Source: Brevipalpus yothersi (taxonomy: Eukaryota; Arthropoda; Arachnida; Trombidiformes; Tenuipalpidae). Taken from it: a stretch of DNA of 64,000 nucleotides. Both the position numbers and the translations under genes were made by a program. Shown one piece after another: positions 1-13,200 of this stretch; the first letter of the stretch is position 1, and the number at the start of each line of letters is the position of its first letter. The stretch lies in contig QZCP01000001.1 of the NCBI GenBank assembly GCA_003956705.1, positions 1 to 64,000 on the forward strand, written 5' to 3'. The notes under the pieces were generated by a model. The model was given only the letters and a program-made list of their open reading frames with translations, did not search any database and was not told the DNA's origin.

Positions 1-640
1 ATTTTGATGGCGCCATATTCGAATGTTGACGGGTTGAGAATATTTGATGCCTCAAGTGAGACTAGAATTTCGATGCTTAGTTTGTACAATTTCAGTTGGC
101 TTTTGGATCATGACTTGAGGTCGATATTCACATCAAAAATTAACTCTCTATCATATTTTCCATGAGATGATGATGAATTCTGGACAATCACAACTAAAGA
201 GCCAAAGCTTTGAATACCCATCGATTGAGTGTGAATTGAATCACAGGTATTGAGCTTAGCGAAACAATAATCACGTCAAGCTGGTATTATAACAGGGTTA
301 TTTTCCCAACTATGAATGATGTTGAGATTGGGATGAACATTCAACGAGTAATAAAAAATATGAAAAATATGAAAGCAAACTCTAACGAAGATCCAATATT
401 AAAAATAAAAGAAAAATTTTATCAAAGCACAAAAGTACCAACAACTGAATTTGTTAGAGTTGATCCGATAACAGGTAAAGATTTCAGGAAAAAGGTACTT
501 TCCCCTTAGGAATATGAAAAAGGAATATAATTAACATAAAATCCACTACGGCGATGAAAAGGCTGAAGAATGGCATGATATTATTAGGATAAGGAATCAA
601 ATAGAGACAATAGATTGTTGTATTGAGACTTGAGAACAAG
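1..640. repeat. Segmental duplication, copy 1 (3' flank of unit A)
   Basis: This stretch is closely matched by about 12640-13190, including shared runs around the string tgagcttagcgaaacaataa. It is the 3' flank of unit A. The second copy continues into LRR exons equivalent to 1330-1900 but lacks the part equivalent to about 640-1330. A plus-strand reading frame at 312-509 lies in it, but its counterpart near 12933 is cut by an early stop, so it is not called as a gene. Confidence 0.75.
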
Positions 641-3147
641 ATTTTCATCACATTCATAACGAAAAGCATACAATCGCTCCAAATCATGTATATCTTCCAA
701 GCCTCTCAAGGCATCAATTTTCACACTTTTACCACAATATTCGATGACAAGTCGAGCGTTGAGAAGCTTTTCACTCTTCAGGCAGGAGACTGTGAAAAAA
801 ACTTGGGGCGTCACCGATTCACAACCATTAACATCTAGAAAGCTCAATTTTGAACAGCCCATCAGAACTTTTTCTATTATACCATTGGTTGCCTTAGTTC
901 TCGCCAGAGACAGAGATTCGAGTGAGCTAAGTTGAGAAATAAAACCTAAAAATCGTTTCGAGATCTTGTGGAAAAGATGAAAGAGTAAAGATTATTATGT
1001 AGTTGAGGAGCGAAACAATTGCTCACCAAGGCCCCAGAAAAATCAAGACATTTCAGATTTTGACAGAAATTTGGTAGCTGGGACATTCCTTCAGTTGTCA
1101 GCCGAGGTGAGTAGAGTAAATGGAGAACCCTAAGCTCCCTACAAAATTTGATCAAATTGACAAATTCTTTATCGTCAATATTATTCGGCCAAGTTTCCAG
1201 TTTCAGGTTTTTGAGTCCTTCAATCTTGATAAGTGGATGGATAGTTTCATAGTGGTCATCTTGAAGATTCAATTGAATTCACTACTCTGCTAAACAGTCG
1301 ACTTACACATTTTATCTTCCATTCTTCGCTCGGGTCTCATACCTGTTAGGTGGAGCGTGTGAAGATTGGGAAAAGATTCACAAATGACTGAGAGGATGCG
1401 TTCTGAGATGAAACCAACTCTCAGTTCTTCTAGAGATGAGTGACATCCAGAAGCAAGTTTAATAAAACTCTCATCATTGATCTAAAGAAGAATACGTTAA
1501 TTCTAATTTGAGAGAAAAAATTTCATCTTACTTCACCTCTAAGCATCCATACACATCTAAGGTTTTCAATCCAGATAAGTGCCGAATGAATTCCCCAGTA
1601 ATGCGCGATTGATCAAACTCTCCAAGCTGCCAAAGACTTTGAAAAGCTCACCCAGAACCTCATCATCTAAAATCTCACGATCAGTGAAATCGAAAACCTA
1701 ATTGTTGGAAAATACTCGTCAAGATTCGCTCAGGATCAAGCGTTGAATTACCTTCAATCTCGGGCAGTATTCTACAAGGAGTTTGGGTGTGATTTTACTC
1801 AAATTTGTAGCGGCAAGCTTCTCAAGCATGGGACAGCATTCACCTGAAAGATGAAATTTTAACCTAGAAAACAATTAAATTTATATTAACATTAACTAAC
1901 CAATTATTTTTATAGTGAGCTCCTTTACAACATAGTGATTTTCCATTTCCAATTCCTTCAGATTGGGACATTTACTTAGAATGGAGAATATGTTTTCGTC
2001 CAAATCTAGAGGCAGATCAATAGATAATTTAATGAAATGGCTTGAGAAATCATAACTTCAGTTCAACTGTCTGAGTGAGTGGATCAAAAATTATTCTGAA
2101 GAAATTTCTGTGAAAGTCAAACTTACTGGATCCACATGGTTGCAAAAAAGAGCAATCAAGACGAAGCTTTTGTTTGCGACTCCAGATATCTTGAACGATC
2201 ATATTCCATCTTTTGCAAACTAACGATCAAAACGAGAAACAAGAAAAAAATCTCTTCCAAGCTTCATCACGTGCCTTGACAAATAATGACTTCTTACCTG
2301 ACTGACAATTAGTCAAGTCTCTAGGATCAAGCCTATTCAATATGTTGAAAATATCATCATTGCTCAGTTTCTGGATTCCGTTGAGTCCTGACAACTTTCC
2401 TTCATCCCGTTCAAATAATGTTTTTGTATCAATGACTTGGCACTCATCAATCTTGTTTTCGCTTCTGCCATGAGAAATTTGTACAAAAAAAAGTATTTCT
2501 AGGATATTTCTTTCATCTTGAAGATGTTTTTTGACTCTGAGAAAAAAGAATCGTTCTTAATATCCATCATATTGGAATCGTAGAAAATCTTTCATCTCCT
2601 TGGACACTGTACTGATGAACTCAGGTAGAACGTCTTCTTATGATTCATCACTTTTTTCTCATGGGCTCCCAACACCATACATACCAGACTTGGATCTTCA
2701 AAAAATATAAAAACATCCCTGAAAATGATAATTTGTTAGAATTGGTGGAATCAAATAGGACAAAAAACGAAATGGTAAAAGAGCAAAGAGTACTGAATAA
2801 TCAATACTCTTTGTAAAAGAGTCAACATAAATTCTCACCAGGTTGGTCTCGATCCTGTACTATTCTTGACAACATGAAAGTGGCTAATCGTTCCACAAAA
2901 TTGTTTAAAAAGTTCCCAATAAGTGATGTGACTTGGATTATAATTCATCTAGATATAAAATGAGACAGATAATAGGACAGGTGAACAATTAAGGATAATT
3001 ACTCACATCCATCCATTTGACCTCCTCAATCAGTACGCACTTCCAATCGCTTAGAGTCTGTGGTAAGGACGAATAAGATGCTTCCCGATAGGTCACAGAT
3101 GGCATGTTTGGAACACATCGTTCATCACTCCGAAAATTTTCAGACAT
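584..3147 (-). pseudogene. Unit A: decayed RRM/F-box/LRR gene
   Basis: Family member read right to left. Exon 1 begins MSENFRSDER near 3147. The second RRM exon (about 2838-2940) reads ..LFKQFCGTISHFHVVKN.., and the third (about 2600-2700) reads VFIFFEDPSLV. The F-box is split: GIQKLSNDDIFNILNRLD, then VCKRWNMIVQDIW (about 2130-2222). LRR exons follow, with ECCPMLEKL and CPNLKELEME, and the final exon runs to a stop at 584. In the LRR exon around 1601-1615 the reading frame breaks: compared with the duplicated copy near 13490, about 10 bases are missing just after AGTTTGAT, which shifts the frame. The RRM is also unusually divergent. I infer a pseudogene or recently damaged gene; a sequencing error at that point would be the alternative. 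Confidence 0.7.
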
Positions 3148-5147
3148 GGTTGAGACAATCACCAGAATCAATATATTGATAGCAATTCACTCCACTAGAT
3201 TAATTTGGATAGACAAGCTACAATTGATAGACAAGGGTAAATGTATCACATTCAATTCCAATATTTGCGCTTGTCCTGATGGTTAATGAAAATCAATTTT
3301 TTTGGCCCCTCTAAAGAGCCGCGATAATCAAATAATAATGAAATGGTGACTTGACCAATTATGCAATCGAAAAAATAGATAAGATGAGACAAATTTCAAA
3401 TAAATTTGAGCTAGGGCCGAAATGTCTACTGTCCTTCATGATGCTACATACATGTAACGGACGATTCTCCAATGAGATTGGACTCGAAGTATTGCCCTGA
3501 ATCTAGACTTTTATCACTCCTGATTCATTGAGCTCAGGGGGGGGGGGGTGATCTTAACTTCGTGATGTTTCTCGGATTTCAATTGAAAATTCTTCTTCTT
3601 TCGTTTTTAGAGAGAAAGAGGAAAGTTTTCTTCTGATAAAGTCAAAACTCACATCGGGCCAATTGGAACTGTTCTGATGAAGCCTTCGCCACAGAGAAAT
3701 AGAGTTTCAGGAATATTTAAATTCATTTTTTGATTCCTATTATCTATCGAATGGCTAAAACTCATGGATTCAATCAACTGTCTATTGTAAAACTTTTTGT
3801 ACATACATGCAGTTCAACATGATGTTTAAGATATTCGGAGATTTTCCCTAAAAAAGTTCTAAAAATAGAACTCATTGGTTTTGTTTAGACAATAAAGAAA
3901 AATTTTTTGAGAGATATTTCCATTATGACTAAGTTCTCGGTTGATAAGATTTTAGGAACAAAGCAAATTCAATCAGATAAAAAGTCAACGAACAATATAG
4001 CCATAGTTATTTTTCGAATGCATCATGCAACTTTTCAAGAGCCATTTCCAATTTCTAAGGTGAGTGTTAGTGGCTGGTTAATGTTCAGCCGTCATGAGAG
4101 CATCTGAAGAACCAGCACTGTGGATTGATATGTACATGTATATCATGATAACAGATTGGAGGCAGAAAAAAATGGAACTTCTGGTGAGGAACTGAGAGCT
4201 ATGATAAACATTTGAAATTGATAGATTGCCGAATTCCTGCTATTCAATATTCAATTGTGGGTGGAAAACAAAAGCTGTGATTTGGTAGAGTAATCATCTA
4301 TAGTGAAAAAAATATTACTTATTTAAATGATCAAAATATTGATCCAACTGGGATATCGCTATAAAACACTGATATTTCTAGATAAATTGAGCTCAAGGAG
4401 TATAGATAGTAATTTAACCAAAACTCTAAAATGATGACAAAAGAACGTTTCTCTACGTTGATGTGCATTTTCGATTCGTTAGAATTCCTATGAACACAGA
4501 ACTCAAAAAGAAAAGTTAGGATAAGTGAACTAGATCATTTTCAATTTGAGAAGCAAGGCTCTTAATTGTTTCTGTCAAAAAACAATCAAGATCATCAATG
4601 ATCAGTCTAGTATCTACCTTGAGGAGATTTTCCATCATCGGAGCAATTCTCAGCGTCATCAGCAGTCATTGAACGCTCGAATTTTGAGGAAAAAACAACG
4701 ATTATAGCGATGATAATTTTTTGAATATCATGTAAAATTTTTCAAAAACTTCAATCACAAAATAGCTCAATTAAGAACAAAAATTTAGACCATTCAATTG
4801 TTAAGCCATGCCATCAATATGAAAATGCTCAGGAACGAACTATCAAGACGAATAAAATATCCAAGCTCGGTCGTACTTGAGGAAAATTTTTTGTCTGAGA
4901 CACTATTCTAGTTCATTCAGAAGGTTTACTAACACCTGCTGGAGATTTAAATGTCAGAATCCATCTCAACTAAAGTTTTTCAATGACGGGAAAGAATGAG
5001 AAAATTCTAATTGCAATAAGCTATCTCATCCTAAATACAGTATATTTCATCATGAGCAGCAGAGATGAGTAGATTCATTCAATCCGATGGAAATCAGGAG
5101 GCGACCAATCTTCATACAAATATCCATTTCCATCTTATTCATTATCT
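3148..5147. other. Intergenic spacer between units A and B
   Basis: No convincing gene. It holds a run of 12 G at 3537-3548. The part from about 4080 to 4700 is recognisably related to about 16240-16690, the 3' flank of unit E, which supports a common origin of the B and E units including their downstream sequence. Short open frames such as 3907-4107 show no family or codon signal. Confidence 0.5.
3537..3548. repeat. G12 homopolymer
   Basis: Twelve consecutive G in otherwise AT-rich intergenic DNA. Its length is likely to vary between individuals or assemblies. Confidence 0.9.
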
Positions 5148-7776
5148 TCAGAAGTACATTCCCTCATATTCTTCATCTTCATATTCGTAATCTTCGTGAT
5201 AGTTATCCATTTCATAATCGTAATCATCAAAATAGTCATGCATTTCATATTCGTCTTCGGTTTCGCATTCCAACTCATTTTCTATATCATAGATATCTTT
5301 TCGACTACTCAAAGACTTGATTGATACCCATTTTCTACCATAAGAGATTATAAGTTGCTGATCAAGAAGTCCAGCTTCTTTGAGGTGGAGAGCTGTGAGC
5401 AAGGTTTCGATCGTTACTTCTCTACATCCACGGACAGCCAGAGATTTGAGGTTCGGACAACTAGTGAGGATTTTTTTCACCCCATCATCGGTTATATCAG
5501 TGCCTCCGAGTGATAAACGTTCGAGGAGCTTGAGATTAGAAAGAAAGTTCAGGCTCCAATCCGAGATCTTAAGTTAGAAAGTTAGAAATTGAAGATCAAT
5601 TATTCACAGAGAATCAGATAGAGAGCTCTTTCCAACCTGAGAACATGAAATGTCAAGGATCCTTAGATTTACGCAAAAATCTGGGATTCTAGAAACTCCA
5701 TCATCGGAAAGCCAATCATGCTGGCGGAAGCGAAGTTCCTTGAGATTTCTACATGAACTGATGAAATTGATAAAATCCTCATCGTTCAAATCAGATCTCT
5801 CTGGGGATCTCGAATATCTCAAGATGTTTCTTGATCCAATGTGGAGACTCTCTAGTTTCTCAAAGCTTGGTGAATTCTTGAAAACTTCAGATAGAGTACC
5901 TAAAAAAGAAACTTAGAAATTTAATACCATTACAACCCAGAACAGTAAACTTACCTGGGTCTATTTCCCAGAGCCTGAGAGTAAGTAAGTTGGGAAAAGA
6001 TTTCCAGACAATTGAGAGAGCGTTTCTTGATATTGGCCAAATCTTGAGCTCTTTGAGTGAGAATTTACAACTATTTGCAAGTTCAGTCATACTTTCATCC
6101 CTGATCTGGCAACAAATTGAACGTACTTATGAATAAGTTGAGAGAAAAGGAGCTGTTCACCTTTAGGCAGTCACTGATGCTCAATTTTTCCAGTTTCGAA
6201 AGATGATGAAAGCATTCTCCAGTTATTGAATGCAGTCCCCACAAACTCAAATCCTGCAAGTTTTGGGCGATTTTGAGAAACTCACAAAGATCCTTTTCCT
6301 CTAAGTATCTGCAACCAGAAATTACCATGGTCTGGAATTTCACAGAAGAAAATTCTGAGAAACGATGATAAAAAATGATTGTGGAGTACCTTCAATCCTG
6401 GATAATGCTCAGCAAAATCTTTGAGAGACACAATAGTGTCAGCCTTAACGCATAGTTTCTCGAGATTTGGACAACATTGGCCTATAAGTAGTGAAAACAT
6501 TTTGATTCTTATCTCATTACATGCTTGACATGGTTTGAGGAGCAAAATTTCAACGGAATGATTCTATACTATATAGATCATAATAGCTGTGTATTGATCA
6601 TCAAACGGACTAACCAATAATCTCTGTGGTTAGTTTATCCACGGTGAAATCAGGTAAACGAAGGTCCAATTCTCTCAGTTTTGGATATTTTTTCAAGATT
6701 GTGAATACTCTTTCGTTGAAGTCTATGAAATGATAGGAAGAGATCGAAACATGCTGTCAGAATTTCTGTCGTTAAGTTTTCGTTCATATAAGAGCTGAAT
6801 CGAATGAACTTAGGTTCAATTCGAGTTTACCTGTGTCTCGATGGCGAGGCTGATGCAAGGTAATGCTGTGCTCGGATTTTTCGATATTTTGAATGATTGT
6901 ACTCCACCTCTTACAAACTATCAGAGAAAATTTGAATTATCGGGTAATAAGCAACTAATGTTCTAACCTAATCTACAGGAAGCCAAATCATTTTGATGTT
7001 GCTTCAAGTTTTCAAAAATGATTTCAATAGTTTCATCAGGTAAGCTGTTCATTCCAAAAAAATCAGAGTCTCGTTTTTCAGCGAGTGGCTCTCTTTTGAC
7101 TTCTCCAGATATCAATTTTGATACAAAATCTTCGCATTGTTTCATCTGCTTATCCCGATCCTGTACAAAGCTACGGACTCTTGACCTCAATGAATTCCGG
7201 GTTGGAGATACTTTGAGTATTCTGAGGGGAGGAATAGTTTGGAAAATATTCACTGGATAACATGAGGCTTCTCACCTAGGTTCTCTATATTTTCGTACAA
7301 TAGTTAACTGTTCCTCTGAGGCGTTCAAGACCTTCTGTGCGTCACTTGAGTTCTTGAAAGTCACGAAACCATACCTGTTCAAGGAGCGCAATGAAAGCTG
7401 ATGAAATTTTATTGAGAGCTAATCAAAGCAGTTATTGATTCACTCTCTAATTCTTAGTTACCATACACTATAGCCGTATTACTTTCAATGAATAATTTTT
7501 ACCCTTTAGACAGCCTGTTTCCATAATATGTAGCAATATCGAGATGATGAACTGGTCCGAAATTTTCATCAAAGAATCCACGAAGAAAGTTAGTGTATTC
7601 CTCAATCGCCCATCCCTGGCCAAATAAAAGTGATATAGAAGGAGAAATTTCATGATTAGTTCATGGCAACTTACGCAATCATCAAGATTCTCTACAAGTA
7701 ACTCATTGAGCTCGTCAGATTGAGAGGAAACCTCTACCGATTGTGACGATGCCTCTGGATAATTGATGGAGCACAT
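5148..7776 (-). CDS. Unit B: RRM-F-box-LRR protein, acidic tail
   Basis: Intact eleven-exon member of about 630 aa; start MCSINYPEAS at 7776, stop at 5148. The RRM spans exons 1-3: RNP2 region LLVENL, then FFDENFGPVHHLDI, then an RNP1 assembled across an intron as SKG-YGFVTF, a canonical form with both aromatic residues. A basic linker follows (RSRVRSFVQDRDK). The F-box is split as NSLPDETIEIIFENLK.. (about 6970-7250) and VCKRWSTIIQNIE (about 6832-6920). LRR exons carry the usual cysteine-type pattern (QCCPNLEKL, SCRNLKELR, SCPNLKSLAVRGC). The last exon ends in about 45 residues rich in Asp, Glu and Tyr. Inferred role: SCF ubiquitin-ligase adaptor with an RNA-binding domain. An in-frame extension upstream of the start resembles unit C, so a 5' exon further upstream cannot be excluded. 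Confidence 0.85.
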
Positions 7777-9700
7777 TGTTGTTTCCGCTTGCTTGTCTAC
7801 CGGATTGACTTGAGAAATTTCCTACCATTGAGATTTATTCCCTGACACACGTGAGTCATTCAATAGTTAATTAACTGAAGATACAAGCACGTGAGAACGA
7901 AAAATTTTATCATCAATTGCCAATGTTTGTCTCACATACTGCCAGTCATAGTTCAATGACAACAAAAAATAAAGTGCTCAACTTCGAAACGCGCCATAAT
8001 CAAATAACATTAATGATTTCGATCTGTACCACAAACACCGTTATTTGTACAACTTGTACCCTGTTTTTGAGGTGAAATCTCGATTTTAAGCTTGAGACTA
8101 GTTTTCTGATAGTAAATCAAGAGTTGATATTCAAATCAGAAGCATACATCACACCATACGGTTCACGATAATGATAATGAGATGAATTTAAGGAGAGAAA
8201 GTTTCAGGAAAGGATTTGATCATTTTATTTGGACCCAAAAGACGAGCTCTGTTTTAGCTCTTAGCATCATGTCCCCTCATTCTTATCTGGATATTTGTCA
8301 TTTTTCCTCCACAAGGTTGAGCAGAAAACGTAGGAAATTGGATCTTTTTGTCGTGAATCATTTATCCATAGATGGAATTTTTTTGTACCCCAACACGTTC
8401 TGCAGCAGAATTAAACGATGCAAACAATTTTTTTCATCAGAAGCATACAGTATTATTGAATTTTCTCCTATTTATTTAGCCATTTCTCCACGTTCTTGCT
8501 TCAAGAAATTCTTAAACTTTTTAGGTTTCAGCCAAGCCCGAATCAGGAGTTTCTATCTTGAATCATCATGGGCCTTTTATACACTCAAGCTATTGTTTCT
8601 CTATGACTTACCTCATGGGAAGTTCCCAAAATTTCCAAAAAAAACACAAGAATGAAGTTCATGTGTGACGTAAGTGATTTTCGTGAAGCACACAGTTGTC
8701 GAAGGATTATTTTCAACTTTTTCATAAGAAAATTTCTCAGTAGGTAACTGGAACGATCACTTAAGCATGTCGCTTTTCATTATTGTTCAATCTCGAAACT
8801 ATGAGCTTCAAACCATTGAAGATAGAGAAGAGGCAGATGATTGTTAGAACTCTTCACACTAAAAAATAGAATACTGACTAAAATATCCAAGAAACAGGAC
8901 AGTTACTAGCCTAGGTTAGTATGAATGAATTATGAGGTGTGAACTCGAAATTACCTCAAAGTTGTATACAGTTGCTCTTGGAACGATTTAGATTGCATCA
9001 TCCCCTGTCACACACGAGTCGCAAGGAAGTTTCACTCTGGTAGTTTGATTTAGGGTCTCAATATTTCCATGGACAGCTTGTTCAATCAGAAGGTGGGCTA
9101 AAATGATGATGCGAATGCTCATTGATATTGTATCAATCCGATCAAGCATAAAGTTGCTCAGAATCAAACTTTTAGGATATATATTTTTATATAAGTAGAA
9201 ATAAAAAAGTATCATGAGCCTAGAAAGATTATCCAGCAGCATAAATTATAGCCAATTTTCTCTCTTGAATCATTCACTCTCACCTATGACAGATGATCCA
9301 GAAGTATGCATTGGAATGAACGAAAGTGTTGAGTTGGCTCGTTTGGTAACTCGAATATCAGAGCTCGAACACATAAGCGAGGTGTGTGAGGATGAAGTTT
9401 TTGAATGAACTAGCTAGATGGAAGAAGGATCAGAACAATGAATTCATGATTATCCTTTCGTCAGAAATATTAAGGATTAATTCACGAACCAAATTGCTTT
9501 TCCGATAAGCAAAGAGTTTGAACAAAATTGGGACATTCTGGTAGGGGAAGGATCAGATAAAATCTGGAGTTCTTCAGTAATCATGATTGGTTCAAAATTC
9601 TTAAGTCTAACTGATGATAAAGGGTACTAGATTCGATCTCAATCGGCAAGGACAAGTAAATTCAACTGATTCAATCTATATTACAGAGCTTTTAAAGTGA
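7777..9700. other. Intergenic spacer between units B and C
   Basis: No family exon or known domain recognised. A plus-strand open frame at 8182-8655 (157 codons) and shorter ones at 8988-9242 (minus) and 9214-9408 (plus) show no domain, and the longest is rich in Phe, Ser and Leu as expected of chance AT-rich frames. Confidence 0.4.
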
Positions 9701-9714
9701 GCTATCATTAATTG

Positions 9715-9935
9715 TTCATCTTCAGAAGAAGTGTTCAAGTTTGTTACATCGATGGACTGCAGTTTAAGTATAAGCTCATGAACAGTTTGATGTTTAACAT
9801 GTTCAAAATGAACAGCAATTAACAATCAACCAGGAGAAAGAAAACGTCAGCCATCTTCCTCCTCTGAAGAAGAAGAAGTGTTCGAGTATGTTGCAGATTT
9901 GGACTGCAGTTTGAGTATTAACTCATGAACCTCTT
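9715..9935. repeat. Tandem duplication of the unit C tail
   Basis: The last about 80 bases of the unit C coding exon (about 9853-9935, encoding the Ser/Glu-rich end) recur about 137 bp to the left at about 9718-9795, with the same order of gaagaagtgttc and ggactgcagttt strings. The left copy lies beyond the stop codon and is not translated in the present gene. Confidence 0.65.
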
Positions 9936-12385
9936 CTAGATCTTTTAAAGCATTGATTTCAACACACTCTGAACGAAAACAAATTAAGAGTCTACGATTG
10001 AGAGATCCCTTCTCGTTGAGTTCAAAAGCGGCTGAAAAAATCTCGGGTGTTACTTTTTTACACTCATTAACATCGAGGAAATCGAGATTCGAGCTGACTG
10101 CTAGAAATCTTCTCAAGCCATCATTAGTCACTTTACTTCGCACGATTGATAGACTTTTGAGGGGCTTAAGACGAGAAAGAGAATCAAGGCTTCGGTCTGA
10201 AATCTGCAAGTATAAATCAGAGAATGATCATTCAAAGAAAATGAGGCATATTTTTTGACAACCTTAGAATATGAGATGTCAAGATATTCTAGATTCTTGC
10301 AGAAATCCGGTATTTTGGACACTCCGATATCTGTCAAATAGTCGCTACCCTCGAGATCTAGATTTTTGAGTTCTTTATGGGATCCAATAAAATTGATGAA
10401 ATCCATATCATTGAAATAGTTATGACGAAAGATTGAGAGGTTCTGAAGATTCTCCAACTTTGGTAAGGCTCCAAAATCTCTAGAGAAGAAATCTGAGAAG
10501 GACCTTTTGGATTAAATGTGATGTGTCTGGGAGAACCTACCTCCAACTGCGCAGGAGTCTTCAAGGTCAATTTCAATGGTGTGTAAGTTTGGAAAAGATC
10601 TCCAGACAATTGGGAGTGTATTCCGTGATATCGATCCGATTCTCAGATCTTTGAGAGATGATCCAGAGTTCTTAGCAAGTTGAGTTATACTTTCACCAAA
10701 TATCTGAAAATGAATTGATTTAAATTATTAGTGAATCGAGAAATTTTTCTACCCACCTTCTTTAATTCAATACCCATTACTTCCAGGCCAGGGGACAAGT
10801 GATCGAAACATTTTCCAGTAATGTTTTTCTGATTGAGTAGATCTAAATGCTTCAAGTTGTGGGCTTTTTTGAGGAATTCACAGAGATCTTTATCCCTTAT
10901 GTTTCGACATTGAGAGAGATCCAAGACCTAAAAATTTTTCAAAAAGAATTCTTGGAAGCGATAAGAGAAAAAATGATCGAGGATTACCTTCAACTCTGAA
11001 AAGAAGTCAGCAAAATTTTTGAGTGACATTATGTATCCGGATAGACTCAAATCCTCGATTTTCGGGCAACATTGACCTAAAATGAGGGAAGAACATCATG
11101 ATTCTGATCTAATTACAGGTATATCGAGGCTTCTGTGAGCAAATCAAATTCAGTCCCAATTCCAAATATGCTGTTTGACCCACGAAAAGACTCTACTTCA
11201 AGGATGATCAATAATTCAAGGGACTAACCAATTATCTCTATTGTTAATTCATCAATGATGGGAGTTGATGATGGGGAGCATCTCAAATATTTGAGCTTCG
11301 GATATTTTTTCAAGGTCGCGAATACATATTCGTTGAGATCTGTAAATAGATAGGAGTTGGTTGAGGCTTCACGTTGGATTTTCTGTAGTACACGCTCGTG
11401 TTTGTACGGGATCAAGTTTGATGGAATCTGGTTCAATTACAACTTACCAGTGTTTCGTTTGCGAGGACCACGTAAGCTTATAGAGAGCTTGAATCTTTCA
11501 ATATCTTGAATGATAGTATTCCATTTCTTGCAAACTATGAGAGAAAAAATTTTAGAGTCTCCTATCGATGTGAACCATTCCGAGTGCTCACCCAATCTAC
11601 AGGAAGCCCAATCAGCTGGATTCTTCAAATTGTCAAAAACGATTCGGAAAATTTCACTAGGCAGGTTGTTAATACGAACAAAATTGTGCTCTCGTTTTCG
11701 TTGCCCTTCCGTGACTCCCTCGAAAATCAATCTTGATGTAAAATCTTGACATTTTCCCATCTGCTCAGATCCACTCTTCTTACGAGCTTGTATGAAATTG
11801 CGAACTCTCGATCTCAAAGATTCTCGGGCTTGGTAAATCCTCAGTGCTCTATGAGGAGGATGATTTTAAAAACATTTTTCCACTTATATGTTGTAATTTA
11901 CCGTTTCATTGGTTTTTCACATAAATTTCTAGCGAATTCCCGACCAACAGTTAACTGTTTCTCCGAGGCGTTCAAGGCGTTTAGAGCATCACTTGAGTGC
12001 TTGAAAGTCACGAAGCCATACCTGTTAAGGAATCATAATAAGAGCCTCTCATCGAGAGGTAATCAAGTGAGAAAGAAAGTCATTAAAGTCATGATAGAGC
12101 TACTAATTCATACCCTTTTGAAAGCCTGTTTCGATCTTTTTTGACAACATCCAAGTGGCTAACTGGTCCAAAATTTTCCTCAAAGAATCTCCATAAACCA
12201 GAAGTAAAGTTTTCCATGCATTTTTCAACGTATCTTTCTGTGCTTTCACTATCTGGATCGGACTCAATTCGGTCACGGCATTTTAAACATTTCCCAAGAC
12301 CTTTAACGAGCACTTCATTGAATTCATTTTGAGAAGAAGGTACGAGTTGTGGTGAAGACGTCTTGGTTTCGTCGATGGCGAACAT
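9847..12385 (-). CDS. Unit C: RRM-F-box-LRR protein
   Basis: Intact family member ending in SSSSEEEDG with a stop at 9847. The chosen start is MFAIDETKTS at 12385; an in-frame Met at 12436 is possible. The RRM has RNP2 VLVKGLG, then FFEENFGPVSHLDVVKKD and a canonical RNP1 (SKG-YGFVTF across an intron). Where other members have intron 1, this gene reads straight through without a stop, adding about 17 acidic and basic residues between the first strand and first helix. Basic linker RSRVRNFIQARKK; F-box NNLPSEIFRIVFDNLK plus VCKKWNTIIQDIE. LRR exons include GQCCPKIEDL, AHNLKHLDL, CKNLEYLDIS and SNLDFLDVNEC. Inferred to be an SCF adaptor with RNA-binding capacity. Confidence 0.83.
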
Positions 12386-12639
12386 TGTTGGCTCGATTTG
12401 CTTGTCGATTGAATTGAGTTCAAACAACTGTTGCAATCATAAGTATTATTCATCAATTAAACAAAGAGAATTCAACAATTCAACAATAATAATAGGATCA
12501 ATGTAAACTACAGTTGAAAGAGTGGAAAACATTGTTGTTTTCAGACCCCTCGCGATGGCTAAAATAATTTCTGTAAAATGTCTAAAGAAATACAGAAACG
12601 TAGAAACGTAGAAACGAGCAGCTCTGATTTCGAAGCCGC

Positions 12640-13200
12640 CATATTCAAAAGTCAAATGTGACCGGTTGAGATTATTTGATGCTTCAGATGAGACTAGAAT
12701 TTCAATTTTCTTTGGTGGGCTTTTAAATCATAATTTGAGGTCGATACTGACATCAAAAAACAACTCTCTATCATATTTTTCATGAGATGATGATAAATTC
12801 TAGACAAATACAGTGAAAGAAGCAAAGCTTTGAATGCTCATTGATTGAGTGTGAATTGAATCACAGGTATTGAGCTTAGCGAAACAATAATCACCGTCAA
12901 GCTGGTATTATAACAGGGTTATTTTCCCAACTATGAATGATGTTGAGATTGGAATTAACATTCAACGAGTAATGAAAAATATGCAAGCAAATTCCAAAGA
13001 TTCAATATTTGAAAAAGAGAAAAATTCTATCTAAGCACAAAAGTATCAACAAATGAATTTGGTAGCGTTGATTCGATAAAAGGTGAAGATTTCAAGAAAA
13101 CGATGTCCTCATGGGAGTATTTTTAATTAAATGTTACAATAAAAGGCTGGGGATAGCATGAGCTCATCAGGTGGGATCAAATAAAGACATTAGGTTTCCG
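12640..13200. repeat. Segmental duplication, copy 2
   Basis: Diverged copy of window positions 1 to about 640. It abuts LRR remnants (unit D) that match unit A exons at 1330-1900, so A's 3' half and flank were copied here with an internal loss of about 700 bp. Confidence 0.75.

Noticed and set aside
312..509. Plus-strand 65-codon frame in the duplicated flank
   Set aside because: Its copy near 12933 stops early and has small indels that are not multiples of three, so it is not under coding constraint; no domain seen.
8182..8655. 157-codon plus-strand frame between units B and C
   Set aside because: Composition is that of chance AT-rich DNA, there is no recognisable domain, and no copy or splice context supports it.
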